Shown piece after piece: positions 8,303-16,325 of a stretch of DNA of 58,894 nucleotides; positions within the stretch are counted from its first letter, which is position 1, and each line of letters starts with the position of its first letter. This DNA comes from an uncultured Rhodopila sp. GTDB taxonomy: Bacteria; Pseudomonadota; Alphaproteobacteria; Acetobacterales; Acetobacteraceae. The position numbers were made by a program, and so were the translations under genes. The notes beneath the pieces were generated by a model. It saw only the letters and a list, made by a program, of their open reading frames with translations, searched no databases and was not told where the DNA came from. The DNA lies in the NCBI GenBank assembly GCA_903932145.1, contig CAIZFE010000102.1, positions 1 to 58,894 on the forward strand, given 5' to 3'.

Positions 8303-10135
8303 TTAGGCCGCCGCGTCGGCGTCGATCTTGCGTTCGAACCGCTTGCGCTCGTTCGGATCCAGATATCGCTTGCGCAGGCGGACGGCGACCGGCGTCACTT
8401 CAACGAACTCGTCGTCCTCAACGTAGGCGATCGCTTGCTCCAGGCTCATCTTGCGGGGCGGGATCAGCAGCATCGCGTCGTCCTTGCCGGCGGCACGGAT
8501 GTTGGTCAGCTTCTTTTCCTTGATCGGGTTCACTTCCAGATCGGATTCCCTGGAATGTTCGCCCAGGATCATGCCCTGATAGACTTTTTCGCCGGGACTC
8601 ACGAACATCGTGCCGCGTTCCTGGATATACCACAGCGAATAATGGACGGCTTCGCCTGCTTCGGTGGAGATCAACGAGCCTGCGCGGCGCCCTTCGATGG
8701 GGCCTTTCCAGGGACCGTAACCAGCGAACAAGCGGTTCATGATGCCCGTTCCGCGTGTATCGGTGAGGAATTCACCATGGTAGCCGATCAACCCGCGGCT
8801 GGGGATGTTGAACGTCATGCGGACCTTGCCGCCACCCGACGGCCGCATATCGCGCAGGTCGCCCTTACGACGGCTTAGCTTTTCCACGACCACGCCGGTA
8901 TAGGGCTCGTCCACATCGACGAGGACCTCTTCCATCGGCTCTTCGCGCTCGCCGGTTTCGGGATTCTTTTGCGTCAGGACCCGGGGGCGGCCGATCGTGA
9001 GTTCGAACCCTTCACGGCGCATCTGCTCGATAAGAACACCAAGCTGAAGTTCGCCGCGGCCGGCAACTTCAAAGGCGTCGGTTTCGTTGGAGTCGGTGAT
9101 CTTGATCGCGACGTTGCCTTCGGCCTCGCGAAACAGGCGTTCGCGAATCTGGCGGGACGTAACCTTCTTGCCTTCGCGACCGGCCAGCGGTGAGTCATTG
9201 ATGCGGAAGGTCATCGCCAGGGTCGGGGGATCGACCGGGATGGCTTCCAGCGGCGCGGTCAGTTCCGGTGCGCCGATCGTATCAGGAATGGTGCTCTCGG
9301 ACAGACCCGCCACGGCAATGATGTCGCCGGCCATGACTTCGTCAACCGGCACACGTTCCAGGCCACGGAAGGACAGCAATTTCGTCAGCCGGCCGGTTTC
9401 CACGATCGAACCATCGCGACGCAGCACCTTAACCTGCATGTTGAGCTTGCCAACGCCTTGCTCGACGCGTCCCGTGAGAACGCGTCCCAGGAAGTTATCG
9501 TACTCAAGGATGCTGGCGACCATCGCGAAGGGCAGATCGGGTTTCACCGTCGGAGCCGGGACGTGCGACAGGACCATGTCAAACATGGCGGACAGATCCT
9601 GGCGAGGACCGTCCAGAGTGGCATCGGCCCAGCCATTGCGACCTGATGCATACAGCATCGGGAAATCGAGCTGGCTGTCGGACGCGCCCAAGGCCGCGAA
9701 AAGGTCGAACACTTCCGTGTGGACCTCATCAGGACGGGCGTCCTGACGATCGACCTTGTTGACCACCACGATCGGGTGGATGCCGCGCGCCAGGGCTTTA
9801 CCGACGACGAATTTTGTTTGCGGCAGAACACCCTCGGCGGCATCGACCAGAACGATCGCACCATCGACCATATTCAAAATGCGTTCGACCTCACCGCCGA
9901 AATCGGCGTGGCCAGGGGTATCGACGATGTTGATCTTGGTATCTTTCCACACCACCGAGGCGCACTTCGCCAGGATCGTGATGCCGCGTTCCTTTTCCAG
10001 GTCGTTGCGATCGAGCGCACGGTCCGTCACCGCCTGATGTTCACGGAAGGCCCCCGATTGGCTGAGAAGTTTGTCCACGAGGGTCGTCTTCCCGTGATCG
10101 ACATGGGCGATAATAGCGACGTTACGGATCTGCAT
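8303..10135 (-). CDS. typA: Ribosome-associated translational GTPase TypA/BipA
   Basis: Translational GTPase of 610 residues that binds the ribosome near the EF-G site and supports assembly and stress or low-temperature growth. ATG 10133-10135 is chosen because CCAGGA precedes it and the protein then begins MQIRNVAIIAHVDHGKTT, with the P-loop at residues 10-17. G-domain motifs are clear: RGITILAK (switch I), DTPGHADFGGE and NKVDRQDARP. Domain II, two EF-G-like alpha/beta domains and the BipA-specific C-terminal domain follow (GYGPWKGPIEGRRAGSLIS, then the LEQAIAYVEDDEFVEVTP region). An alpha/beta hydrolase gene lies 121 bases upstream in the same direction. Confidence 0.97.
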   Translation of the reverse strand: MQIRNVAIIAHVDHGKTTLVDKLLSQSGAFREHQAVTDRALDRNDLEKERGITILAKCASVVWKDTKINIVDTPGHADFGGEVERILNMVDGAIVLVDAAEGVLPQTKFVVGKALARGIHPIVVVNKVDRQDARPDEVHTEVFDLFAALGASDSQLDFPMLYASGRNGWADATLDGPRQDLSAMFDMVLSHVPAPTVKPDLPFAMVASILEYDNFLGRVLTGRVEQGVGKLNMQVKVLRRDGSIVETGRLTKLLSFRGLERVPVDEVMAGDIIAVAGLSESTIPDTIGAPELTAPLEAIPVDPPTLAMTFRINDSPLAGREGKKVTSRQIRERLFREAEGNVAIKITDSNETDAFEVAGRGELQLGVLIEQMRREGFELTIGRPRVLTQKNPETGEREEPMEEVLVDVDEPYTGVVVEKLSRRKGDLRDMRPSGGGKVRMTFNIPSRGLIGYHGEFLTDTRGTGIMNRLFAGYGPWKGPIEGRRAGSLISTEAGEAVHYSLWYIQERGTMFVSPGEKVYQGMILGEHSRESDLEVNPIKEKKLTNIRAAGKDDAMLLIPPRKMSLEQAIAYVEDDEFVEVTPVAVRLRKRYLDPNERKRFERKIDADAAA

Positions 10136-10256
10136 ACGGTCCTGGCTTTGGGATGGTGCGGCGCACACTTAGGCGGTAAGCCCGGGAGATACGAGAGAAA
10201 ATCTGGCGATGGGACGCGTTTCTGCCATGCTTCGCCAAAACATCACGAGAACAGGG

Positions 10257-11042
10257 TTACGTCCAGTCGTGTAGGAACGCCTCAACGACCGATAAGAACC
10301 CTGCTGGATTGTCGGCGTGGACCCAATGGCCAGCGCTCTTGATTGCGACAAAACGTGCGTTTGGGAAGCTGGAGCGGATAATCGCGCGATGTTCCGGCAG
10401 CACATAATCAGAATTGGCGCCGGTTACGAACAGCGAAGGACCCTCGTAGCGGCCGGGCAGATCGATCCAACCCTCCAGATCGGGAACCGCGGCAGCGATC
10501 TCATCGAGCCCGATACGCCAGTGAGGACGGGTGCCGAATTGCAGATTTTGCAACAGAAACGGACGCAGGGTCGGATCGGGAACGGCTTTGGCAAGGGCGA
10601 CATCCGCGTGCCGGCGTGTCAGTTCGTCGGTCAAAGGGATGGCTTGCATCGCTGCGGTGAACACCGTGTTATCGTGATGGTAGGGAACCGGCGCAATGTC
10701 TGAAATCAGCAAGCGCCCGACGAGGGCGGGCCACAGCAGCGCCATCGCCATGGCCGCTTTGCCACCCATCGAATGGCCTATGATCGCGACTTGTTCGATA
10801 CCGAGGGCCTGCAGCGTCTCCCGCACATCCGACGCCAGGATCTCATAACGCATGTCAGCGGCATGCGGGCTATCGCCGTGGTTGCGCATATCCAATGCGA
10901 CGATTCGGTATTTTGACGCCAGAGCCCGCTGGATCGCGCCGAAATTGCGGGCGGCACCGAACAGGCCGTGCAGAATGACAACCGGGGGGCCTTCGCCGGA
11001 TTGGATAGCATTCAGGATCATATCGTTCTCCGTGGCGGCCAA
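10257..11042 (-). CDS. Alpha/beta-fold hydrolase (YbfF/ABHD11-like esterase)
   Basis: Cytoplasmic serine hydrolase of 261 residues. It shows the oxyanion-loop HGLFGAARNF near residue 25, which is the hallmark of the YbfF/ABHD11 group, the nucleophile elbow GHSMGGKAA with Ser91, and the catalytic His near residue 239 (SAGHWVHADNP). No signal peptide. An alternative start is the second Met eight codons in (MILNAIQSGEG). The substrate is unknown; related enzymes cleave short acyl esters or acyl-CoA in vitro. It is transcribed towards typA and away from rlmH. Confidence 0.85.
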   Translation of the reverse strand: MAATENDMILNAIQSGEGPPVVILHGLFGAARNFGAIQRALASKYRIVALDMRNHGDSPHAADMRYEILASDVRETLQALGIEQVAIIGHSMGGKAAMAMALLWPALVGRLLISDIAPVPYHHDNTVFTAAMQAIPLTDELTRRHADVALAKAVPDPTLRPFLLQNLQFGTRPHWRIGLDEIAAAVPDLEGWIDLPGRYEGPSLFVTGANSDYVLPEHRAIIRSSFPNARFVAIKSAGHWVHADNPAGFLSVVEAFLHDWT

Positions 11043-11142
11043 GATGCAAGAGCACCGTCAGCAGTCGCCTTTTTTCACCGCATTTCGCCTGATTGGCCAG
11101 CGCCCATGCAACATTTGGTCGGACCAATTGCGGCGAGGTGAA

Positions 11143-11604
11143 CTAACTGGTTGGCCGGCCCGCCCGATGGTACGGATGTCCCTGAGAGATCGCCTGTGCG
11201 CGATAAATCTGCTCTGCCAGCATCGCACGCACCAAAAAATGTGGCCATGTCATGGTCCCGAGCGACAGTAGATAGTCGGATCGGGAAATAACTGATGCTT
11301 CGAGGCCCTCAGCGCCGCCGATGATAAAACAAACCGGGCGTGACAGTTCAGCCCACTGGCCCAGACGCTGCGAGAACGTCTCGCTACCGAGCGCCTGCCC
11401 CCCAAGATCAAGTGAGATAACGAACGCGCCCTTTGGCAACGCATCCAGTAGCGCCGCTGCTTCCCGGCGTTTGACCACCACCGGGGTACCCCGTCCCTCC
11501 GGTATCTCTATCACCGTCAATCGAGGCCGCAGCCTTGTGTTGTAACGATCGAACAGTTCCGCCTCGGGGCCGCTGGATAACCGTCCGATGGCGATAAGAT
11601 TCAT
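11143..11604 (-). CDS. rlmH: 23S rRNA pseudouridine-1915 N3-methyltransferase
   Basis: SPOUT-fold methyltransferase of 153 residues that methylates pseudouridine 1915 in helix 69 of 23S rRNA on assembled ribosomes. ATG 11602-11604 is preceded by CCAGGACC and gives the canonical MNLIAIGRL start; the open frame extends nine codons further without support. The SAM-binding knot is clear: FVISLDLGGQALGSETF, CFIIGGAEGLE and the C-terminal YRAQAISQGHPYHR. The usual neighbour rsfS is not present in the window. Confidence 0.96.
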   Translation of the reverse strand: MNLIAIGRLSSGPEAELFDRYNTRLRPRLTVIEIPEGRGTPVVVKRREAAALLDALPKGAFVISLDLGGQALGSETFSQRLGQWAELSRPVCFIIGGAEGLEASVISRSDYLLSLGTMTWPHFLVRAMLAEQIYRAQAISQGHPYHRAGRPTS

Positions 11605-11638
11605 GGTCCTGGAACCTCTGTCGATGAACAATGTGGGC

Positions 11639-11668
11639 TTGCGGAGTGATCGTGACCCGCGCTAAACA
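11639..11668 (+). promoter_or_regulatory. Possible promoter of tRNA-Val
   Basis: TTGCGG (11639-11644), an 18-base spacer and TAAACA (11663-11668) lie 17-46 bases before the tRNA gene. The -10 match is weak, so this is a tentative call from position and spacing only. Confidence 0.3.
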
Positions 11669-11684
11669 CTGCCTCCCGGCAAAC

Positions 11685-11759
11685 GGGCGCGTAGCTCAGC
11701 GGGAGAGCACCTCCCTGACACGGAGGGGGTCACAGGTTCAATCCCTGTCGCGCCCACCA
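11685..11759 (+). tRNA. tRNA-Val (anticodon GAC)
   Basis: A complete cloverleaf can be folded: acceptor GGGCGCG (11685-11691) with CGCGCCC (11749-11755), D stem GCTC/GAGC, anticodon stem CCTCC/GGAGG (11710-11714 and 11722-11726) with loop CTGACAC, whose anticodon GAC is at 11717-11719, and T stem ACAGG/CCTGT with loop TTCAATC. The discriminator A is followed by an encoded CCA (11757-11759). GAC reads GUC and GUU valine codons. Confidence 0.97.
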
Positions 11760-11792
11760 TCTGTCCTGCCTTTCGGCGGCGACCCGCATCCC

Positions 11793-14700
11793 TCAATCCG
11801 CCTCTGCTCCCATCTTCGCCGCGAGTGCCGGCATGCGCGACCGGCGCGGCGCCAGCCAATGCTGTAGCTTGTCCAGATACAGATAGACGACCGGCGTTGT
11901 GTACAGGGTCAGAATCTGGCTCAGCGCCAGTCCTCCCACCATGGCAAAGCCGAGCGGCCGGCGCAGTTCTGAACCGGCACCCGTGCCAAGCATCAGGGGG
12001 ATTCCGGCAAGCATGGCGGCCATTGTGGTCATGAAGATGGGCCGAAACCGCAACAGGCAGGCCTGACGGATGGCTGCTAACGGGGTCGCCCCATCCCGGC
12101 GTTCCGCGTTGATGGCAAAGTCCACCATCATGATGCCGTTCTTTTTCACGATGCCGATCAGCAGGATGATGCCGATCAGCGCGATGACGGTCAGTTCGTA
12201 GTGGAACAGCATCAACATCAGCAGTGCGCCGACACCCGCCGAAGGGAGTGTGGACAGAATGGTCAGCGGCAGGATGTAGCTCTCGTACAGAATGCCCAGG
12301 ATGATATAGACCGTGATAAGCGCCGCCAGAACCAGGTAGGGTTGGCTGGACAAGGACGACCGGAAGGCCTGAGCCGTTCCCTGGAAGGACGATTGCAGGG
12401 TGACCGGAGTCGCCATGTCCCGCATCGCGGCATTAATCGCGTCCACGGCCTGCCCCAATGCCGCACCCTGCGCCAGATTGAAGGAAATGGTCACCGCCGG
12501 GAATTGGCTTTGATGACTGATCGACAGCGGCTGCACCGGCGCGGTGGACCATTTGGCGAAGGCAGACATTGGCACCGTCTGGCCGGTGCTGGAATGCACA
12601 TAAAGCTTGTTGAACGTCTCCACATCCGATGCCGAGCCCGGCATGACTTCCAGTATCAGGTGGTAGGAGTTGACCTGACTGAAATACTGGGTGATCTGCC
12701 GCTGGCCAAACGCGTCGTAGATCGTGTCGTCAATCACCTGTGGCTGGACCCCGAAGCGTGCCGCTTTGTCGCGATCGATGGCCAACGTGACCGTGGTGCC
12801 GCCAGATTGCTGATCGCTGGTGACGTCGCGCAACATCGGTAGCGTTTGCAACTTCGCCAGCACCTTCGGGGACCAACTGAACAATTCGTCGAAGTCTGCA
12901 TCCTGTAGGGTGTACTGGAATTCGGTCTTCGTCAGACGTCCTCCGACCCGGATGTCTTGGGCCGCCTGCAGGAACGCCGCTCCGCCGGACACTGCGGCAA
13001 ATTTAGGCCGCAACCGGGCGATATATTGCTGAGCGGAGCCGCCGACCCGTTCATCCCAGGGCTTCAGGGCGATGTAGATGCGGCCGTTGTTGCCGGTCTG
13101 GCCGCCCACGCCCGCGCCAACCGTGGCGCCATACGCGCCAGTATCCGGATCGGCCGCGACGATGGCATTCAGTTTCGCCTGAATGTCCGACATCTGGCCA
13201 AACGAGATGTCCTGCGATCCCTCGGTGACGCCGAACACAACACCGGTGTCCTGCGCGGGGAAGAACCCCTTTGGGATCAGGTAATACAGATAACCGGTCG
13301 TGAACATGGTCGCGAAGAACACCATCAGCGTGATAAACCGGAACCGCAACGCGATATCCAGCGTGCGGCGGTAGCCGTTGATCAGCGCCTCGAAAAATCC
13401 CTCAATGATCCGGTAAGCGAGATTGTGCTGGCCGCTGTGATGTTTAAGGAAGCGCGAGCACATCATTGGCGTCAGGGTCAGCGAAATAAACGCCGACAGC
13501 ATCACGGCGATCGAGATGGTCATCGCGAACTCGCGGAACAGGCGCCCGACGATGCCTCCCATCAACAGCAGGGGAATGAACACCGCGATCAAAGAGCAAC
13601 TGATCGACACGATGGTGAAACCGATTTCGGCGGCGCCCTTTAAGGCGGCCTCCATTGGGTCCATGCCGTGTTCGATGTAACGGAAAATATTTTCCAGCAT
13701 GACGATCGCGTCATCAACGACGAAGCCGACGGCGATGGTGAGGGCCATCAGCGACAGATTGTCCACGCTGTAACCGAACAGGTACATCGCCGCGAACGTG
13801 CAGATCAGCGCCACCGGCACTGTGACGGACGGAATGATGGTTGCCCAGAAACTGCGCAAGAACAGGAAGATGACCATCACGACCAGGCAGATCGACAGGA
13901 TCAGCGTGAACTGCACGTCTGCCACCGAGGCTCGAATTGTTAGCGTCCGGTCCATGATGACATCGACGCGAATCGATGGCGGAATTGACGCCTCCAGATG
14001 CGGCAGCGCGGCCTTGATGTGGTCAACCGTGTCGATCACGTTCGCACCGGGCTGCTTGAAGACGACCAAAAGAATGCCCTTTTTGCCGTTCTGCCAGGCC
14101 CCCAGCAGCCGATTTTCCGGACCATCGACGGCTTGGCCGATGTCGCGCACCCGCACCGGCGCGCCATTGCGCCAGAGCAGAATAACGTTGTCGTAATCCG
14201 CGGCTTTGGTGAGTTGGTCGTTGTCGTAAACCGCGAACGACTGCTTATCTGTGTTGATAGTGCCCTTGGGCGAATTCACCGTGGCGTTGACCAGCACGCC
14301 GCGGACGTCTTCCAGGGTCATTCCCATCGCGGCCAACTTGGCCGGATCGACCTGCACGCGCACAGCGCGTTTTTGCTCGCCGCCGATCAGCACCTGCGAC
14401 ACGCCGGCGATCTGCGACAACTGCTGCGACAGCACGACGTCGGCGAACTCATCGACGTTGATCAGTGGCACCTCGTCGGACTGAACCGACAGGATCATGA
14501 TCGGCGAATCGGATGGGTTCACTTTGCGATAGGTCGGGTTCGACGGTAGCGCCTTCGGCAACTGACCGCTGGCGGCGTTGATCGCCGCCTGCACGTCGCC
14601 AGCCGCCGCGTCGATATCACGGTCCAGATCGAACTGTAGGATGATCTGCGACTGGCCCAGCACGCTGACTGAGGTCAACTGCGCCATGCCGGGGATCTGG

Positions 14701-14915
14701 GCGAACTGCTTCTCCAGCGGCTGCGCCACGGTGCTGGCCATAGTTTCCGGACTGGCGCCGGGGAAACTGCCGGTGACCGAGATTGTTGGAAATTCAACGC
14801 GCGGCAGTGGCGCTACCGGCAGAAACGGGTAGGCAGCCAAGCCAACCAGCACTAACGCGGCGGTCAGCAACGACGTTGCCACCGGTCGGCGGATGAATGG
14901 GGTGGAAATGCTCAT
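11793..14915 (-). CDS. RND multidrug efflux permease (HAE1, MdtB/MdtC-like)
   Basis: Inner-membrane proton-driven efflux pump of 1040 residues. Features of the HAE1 family are seen: an N-terminal FIRRPVATSLLTAALVLVG first helix, two large periplasmic loops, the proton-relay Asp pair in VGFVVDDAIVMLENI of transmembrane helix 4, and the GxLxxLxP-like segments. The DLDRDIDAAAGDVQAAINAA region and PSNPTYRKVNPSD resemble MdtB/MdtC more than AcrB. The membrane adaptor lies 27 bases upstream in the same direction, forming a two-gene unit; no outer-membrane TolC-type gene is adjacent, so the pump would use one encoded elsewhere. Likely exports drugs, bile-salt-like compounds or metabolites; the exact substrate cannot be told. 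Confidence 0.94.
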   Translation of the reverse strand: MSISTPFIRRPVATSLLTAALVLVGLAAYPFLPVAPLPRVEFPTISVTGSFPGASPETMASTVAQPLEKQFAQIPGMAQLTSVSVLGQSQIILQFDLDRDIDAAAGDVQAAINAASGQLPKALPSNPTYRKVNPSDSPIMILSVQSDEVPLINVDEFADVVLSQQLSQIAGVSQVLIGGEQKRAVRVQVDPAKLAAMGMTLEDVRGVLVNATVNSPKGTINTDKQSFAVYDNDQLTKAADYDNVILLWRNGAPVRVRDIGQAVDGPENRLLGAWQNGKKGILLVVFKQPGANVIDTVDHIKAALPHLEASIPPSIRVDVIMDRTLTIRASVADVQFTLILSICLVVMVIFLFLRSFWATIIPSVTVPVALICTFAAMYLFGYSVDNLSLMALTIAVGFVVDDAIVMLENIFRYIEHGMDPMEAALKGAAEIGFTIVSISCSLIAVFIPLLLMGGIVGRLFREFAMTISIAVMLSAFISLTLTPMMCSRFLKHHSGQHNLAYRIIEGFFEALINGYRRTLDIALRFRFITLMVFFATMFTTGYLYYLIPKGFFPAQDTGVVFGVTEGSQDISFGQMSDIQAKLNAIVAADPDTGAYGATVGAGVGGQTGNNGRIYIALKPWDERVGGSAQQYIARLRPKFAAVSGGAAFLQAAQDIRVGGRLTKTEFQYTLQDADFDELFSWSPKVLAKLQTLPMLRDVTSDQQSGGTTVTLAIDRDKAARFGVQPQVIDDTIYDAFGQRQITQYFSQVNSYHLILEVMPGSASDVETFNKLYVHSSTGQTVPMSAFAKWSTAPVQPLSISHQSQFPAVTISFNLAQGAALGQAVDAINAAMRDMATPVTLQSSFQGTAQAFRSSLSSQPYLVLAALITVYIILGILYESYILPLTILSTLPSAGVGALLMLMLFHYELTVIALIGIILLIGIVKKNGIMMVDFAINAERRDGATPLAAIRQACLLRFRPIFMTTMAAMLAGIPLMLGTGAGSELRRPLGFAMVGGLALSQILTLYTTPVVYLYLDKLQHWLAPRRSRMPALAAKMGAEAD

Positions 14916-14942
14916 GTGTCGGGCGCTCCCCCTGTGTTGCGG

Positions 14943-16094
14943 CTAGCTGCCGGACTTGACTGGTGCGGCCCGGGCGTCCCGCACTGCAATGCGCGAGCCG
15001 GCCTGTAGTCGGGATTGGCCGCCGGTCACGACGACCGAACCATCATCGAGACCACTGGAAACGACATACAGGTCGCCTTCCTGCCGAGACACCTGGATCG
15101 GTTGCACCGACACCGTGTTGTTCTGCCCAACCTGATAGACAAACAGCCCATTGGGACCGTGTTGCACCGAAGCGCCCGAGACCGCGACGACATTGGTTTC
15201 CGTGCCCAGCAGCAATCTTGCGTTCACAAACTGCCCTGGCCACAGCGAAAGATGCGCATTGGCGAAGGTTGCCTTCAGCTTGATCGTGCCGGTCGTCGTG
15301 TCGATCGTATTGTCCGGCGTCAACAAAACGCCCCGATCAAGCTCGGTCACGTTGTTGCCGGCATAAACCACGACATCCAGTGGGTGTTTCGCCATGGCCT
15401 GCATGATCGCCGGAAGGTTGTCCTGCGGCAGCGTGAACGTAACGGCAATCGGATTGACCTGGGTCACCGACAGAATTGGCGTCGCCTCGGCCGCGTGCAC
15501 GATATTGCCAGGATCGACGTTACGCAGCCCGACGCGGCCGTCAAATGGTGATAAAATGTGACAGAAGGTCAGATTGAGTTGAGCTGCGCTAATTTGCGCC
15601 TCATCCCCCAGGATCGCGGCGGTGAATTGCTTCACCATGGACTGCTGCGTTTCAAGCTGCTGCCGCGACGCGAAGTCCTGCCGAACCAGGGAAGCATAGC
15701 GCGCGAGGTCCGCCGCCGCGTTCGCAAGTTGCGCTTGATCCTGCTGCTTCCTGGCAGTCGCGGCATCAAGAATTGCCTGATACGGGCGCGGGTCAATGAC
15801 TGCCAGCAGATCGCCCTGCTTGACGTCCTGGCCCTCTCTGACAGACACCTGAATCAACGCACCATCGACGCGCGACCGAATTTGCGCCGAGAAAGAGGCT
15901 TGCACCGTGCCGAGACCGCGCAGCCAGATAGGCACGTCGCTCCGTACTGCTGTGGTCACCGTCACCGGGACCGCGGGGGCATCGGACACGGATTGCGCGC
16001 CCGACATGACCGGGAATCCCAAGGCCAGTACCATTGCAAGCGAATACATTGCGCACCGACCGGATCGAAGCGCCAAATTAATCTTCACCGACAT
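14943..16094 (-). CDS. Periplasmic adaptor (membrane fusion) subunit of RND efflux pump
   Basis: Adaptor protein of 383 residues linking the RND permease to an outer-membrane channel. It has an N-terminal signal-like hydrophobic stretch (about 16-34), a lipoyl/biotinyl half-motif (ALIQVSVREGQDVKQGDLL), a long alpha-helical hairpin (about 110-165, rich in Gln/Ala), the second lipoyl half (NLTFCHILSPFDGRVG), a beta-barrel and a membrane-proximal domain. This is the MdtA/AcrA plan. A Met at residue 16 is an alternative start that would place the signal peptide at the very N-terminus. It is followed by the permease gene after 27 bases. Confidence 0.92.
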   Translation of the reverse strand: MSVKINLALRSGRCAMYSLAMVLALGFPVMSGAQSVSDAPAVPVTVTTAVRSDVPIWLRGLGTVQASFSAQIRSRVDGALIQVSVREGQDVKQGDLLAVIDPRPYQAILDAATARKQQDQAQLANAAADLARYASLVRQDFASRQQLETQQSMVKQFTAAILGDEAQISAAQLNLTFCHILSPFDGRVGLRNVDPGNIVHAAEATPILSVTQVNPIAVTFTLPQDNLPAIMQAMAKHPLDVVVYAGNNVTELDRGVLLTPDNTIDTTTGTIKLKATFANAHLSLWPGQFVNARLLLGTETNVVAVSGASVQHGPNGLFVYQVGQNNTVSVQPIQVSRQEGDLYVVSSGLDDGSVVVTGGQSRLQAGSRIAVRDARAAPVKSGS

Positions 16095-16325
16095 CCCACT
16101 ACCCTACTGACACGTTCATTCTTGAGGATGAATCGTTACCTGTCGATCCCCTCGGCACCGAGAGCCATCAGCCGACCAGCCCATCACGGACCTATCATCA
16201 ATTAAATCAGACGGGAGAGCCAGCGAGAAGATTGAGGCGGTTAATCCAATGTTGTGCGACGCGTGTTCTATTTTTGGACGTCTGCCAGGTCTCTCGCGCC
16301 GGTCTGGACGTTCGCCGCCCCCCGA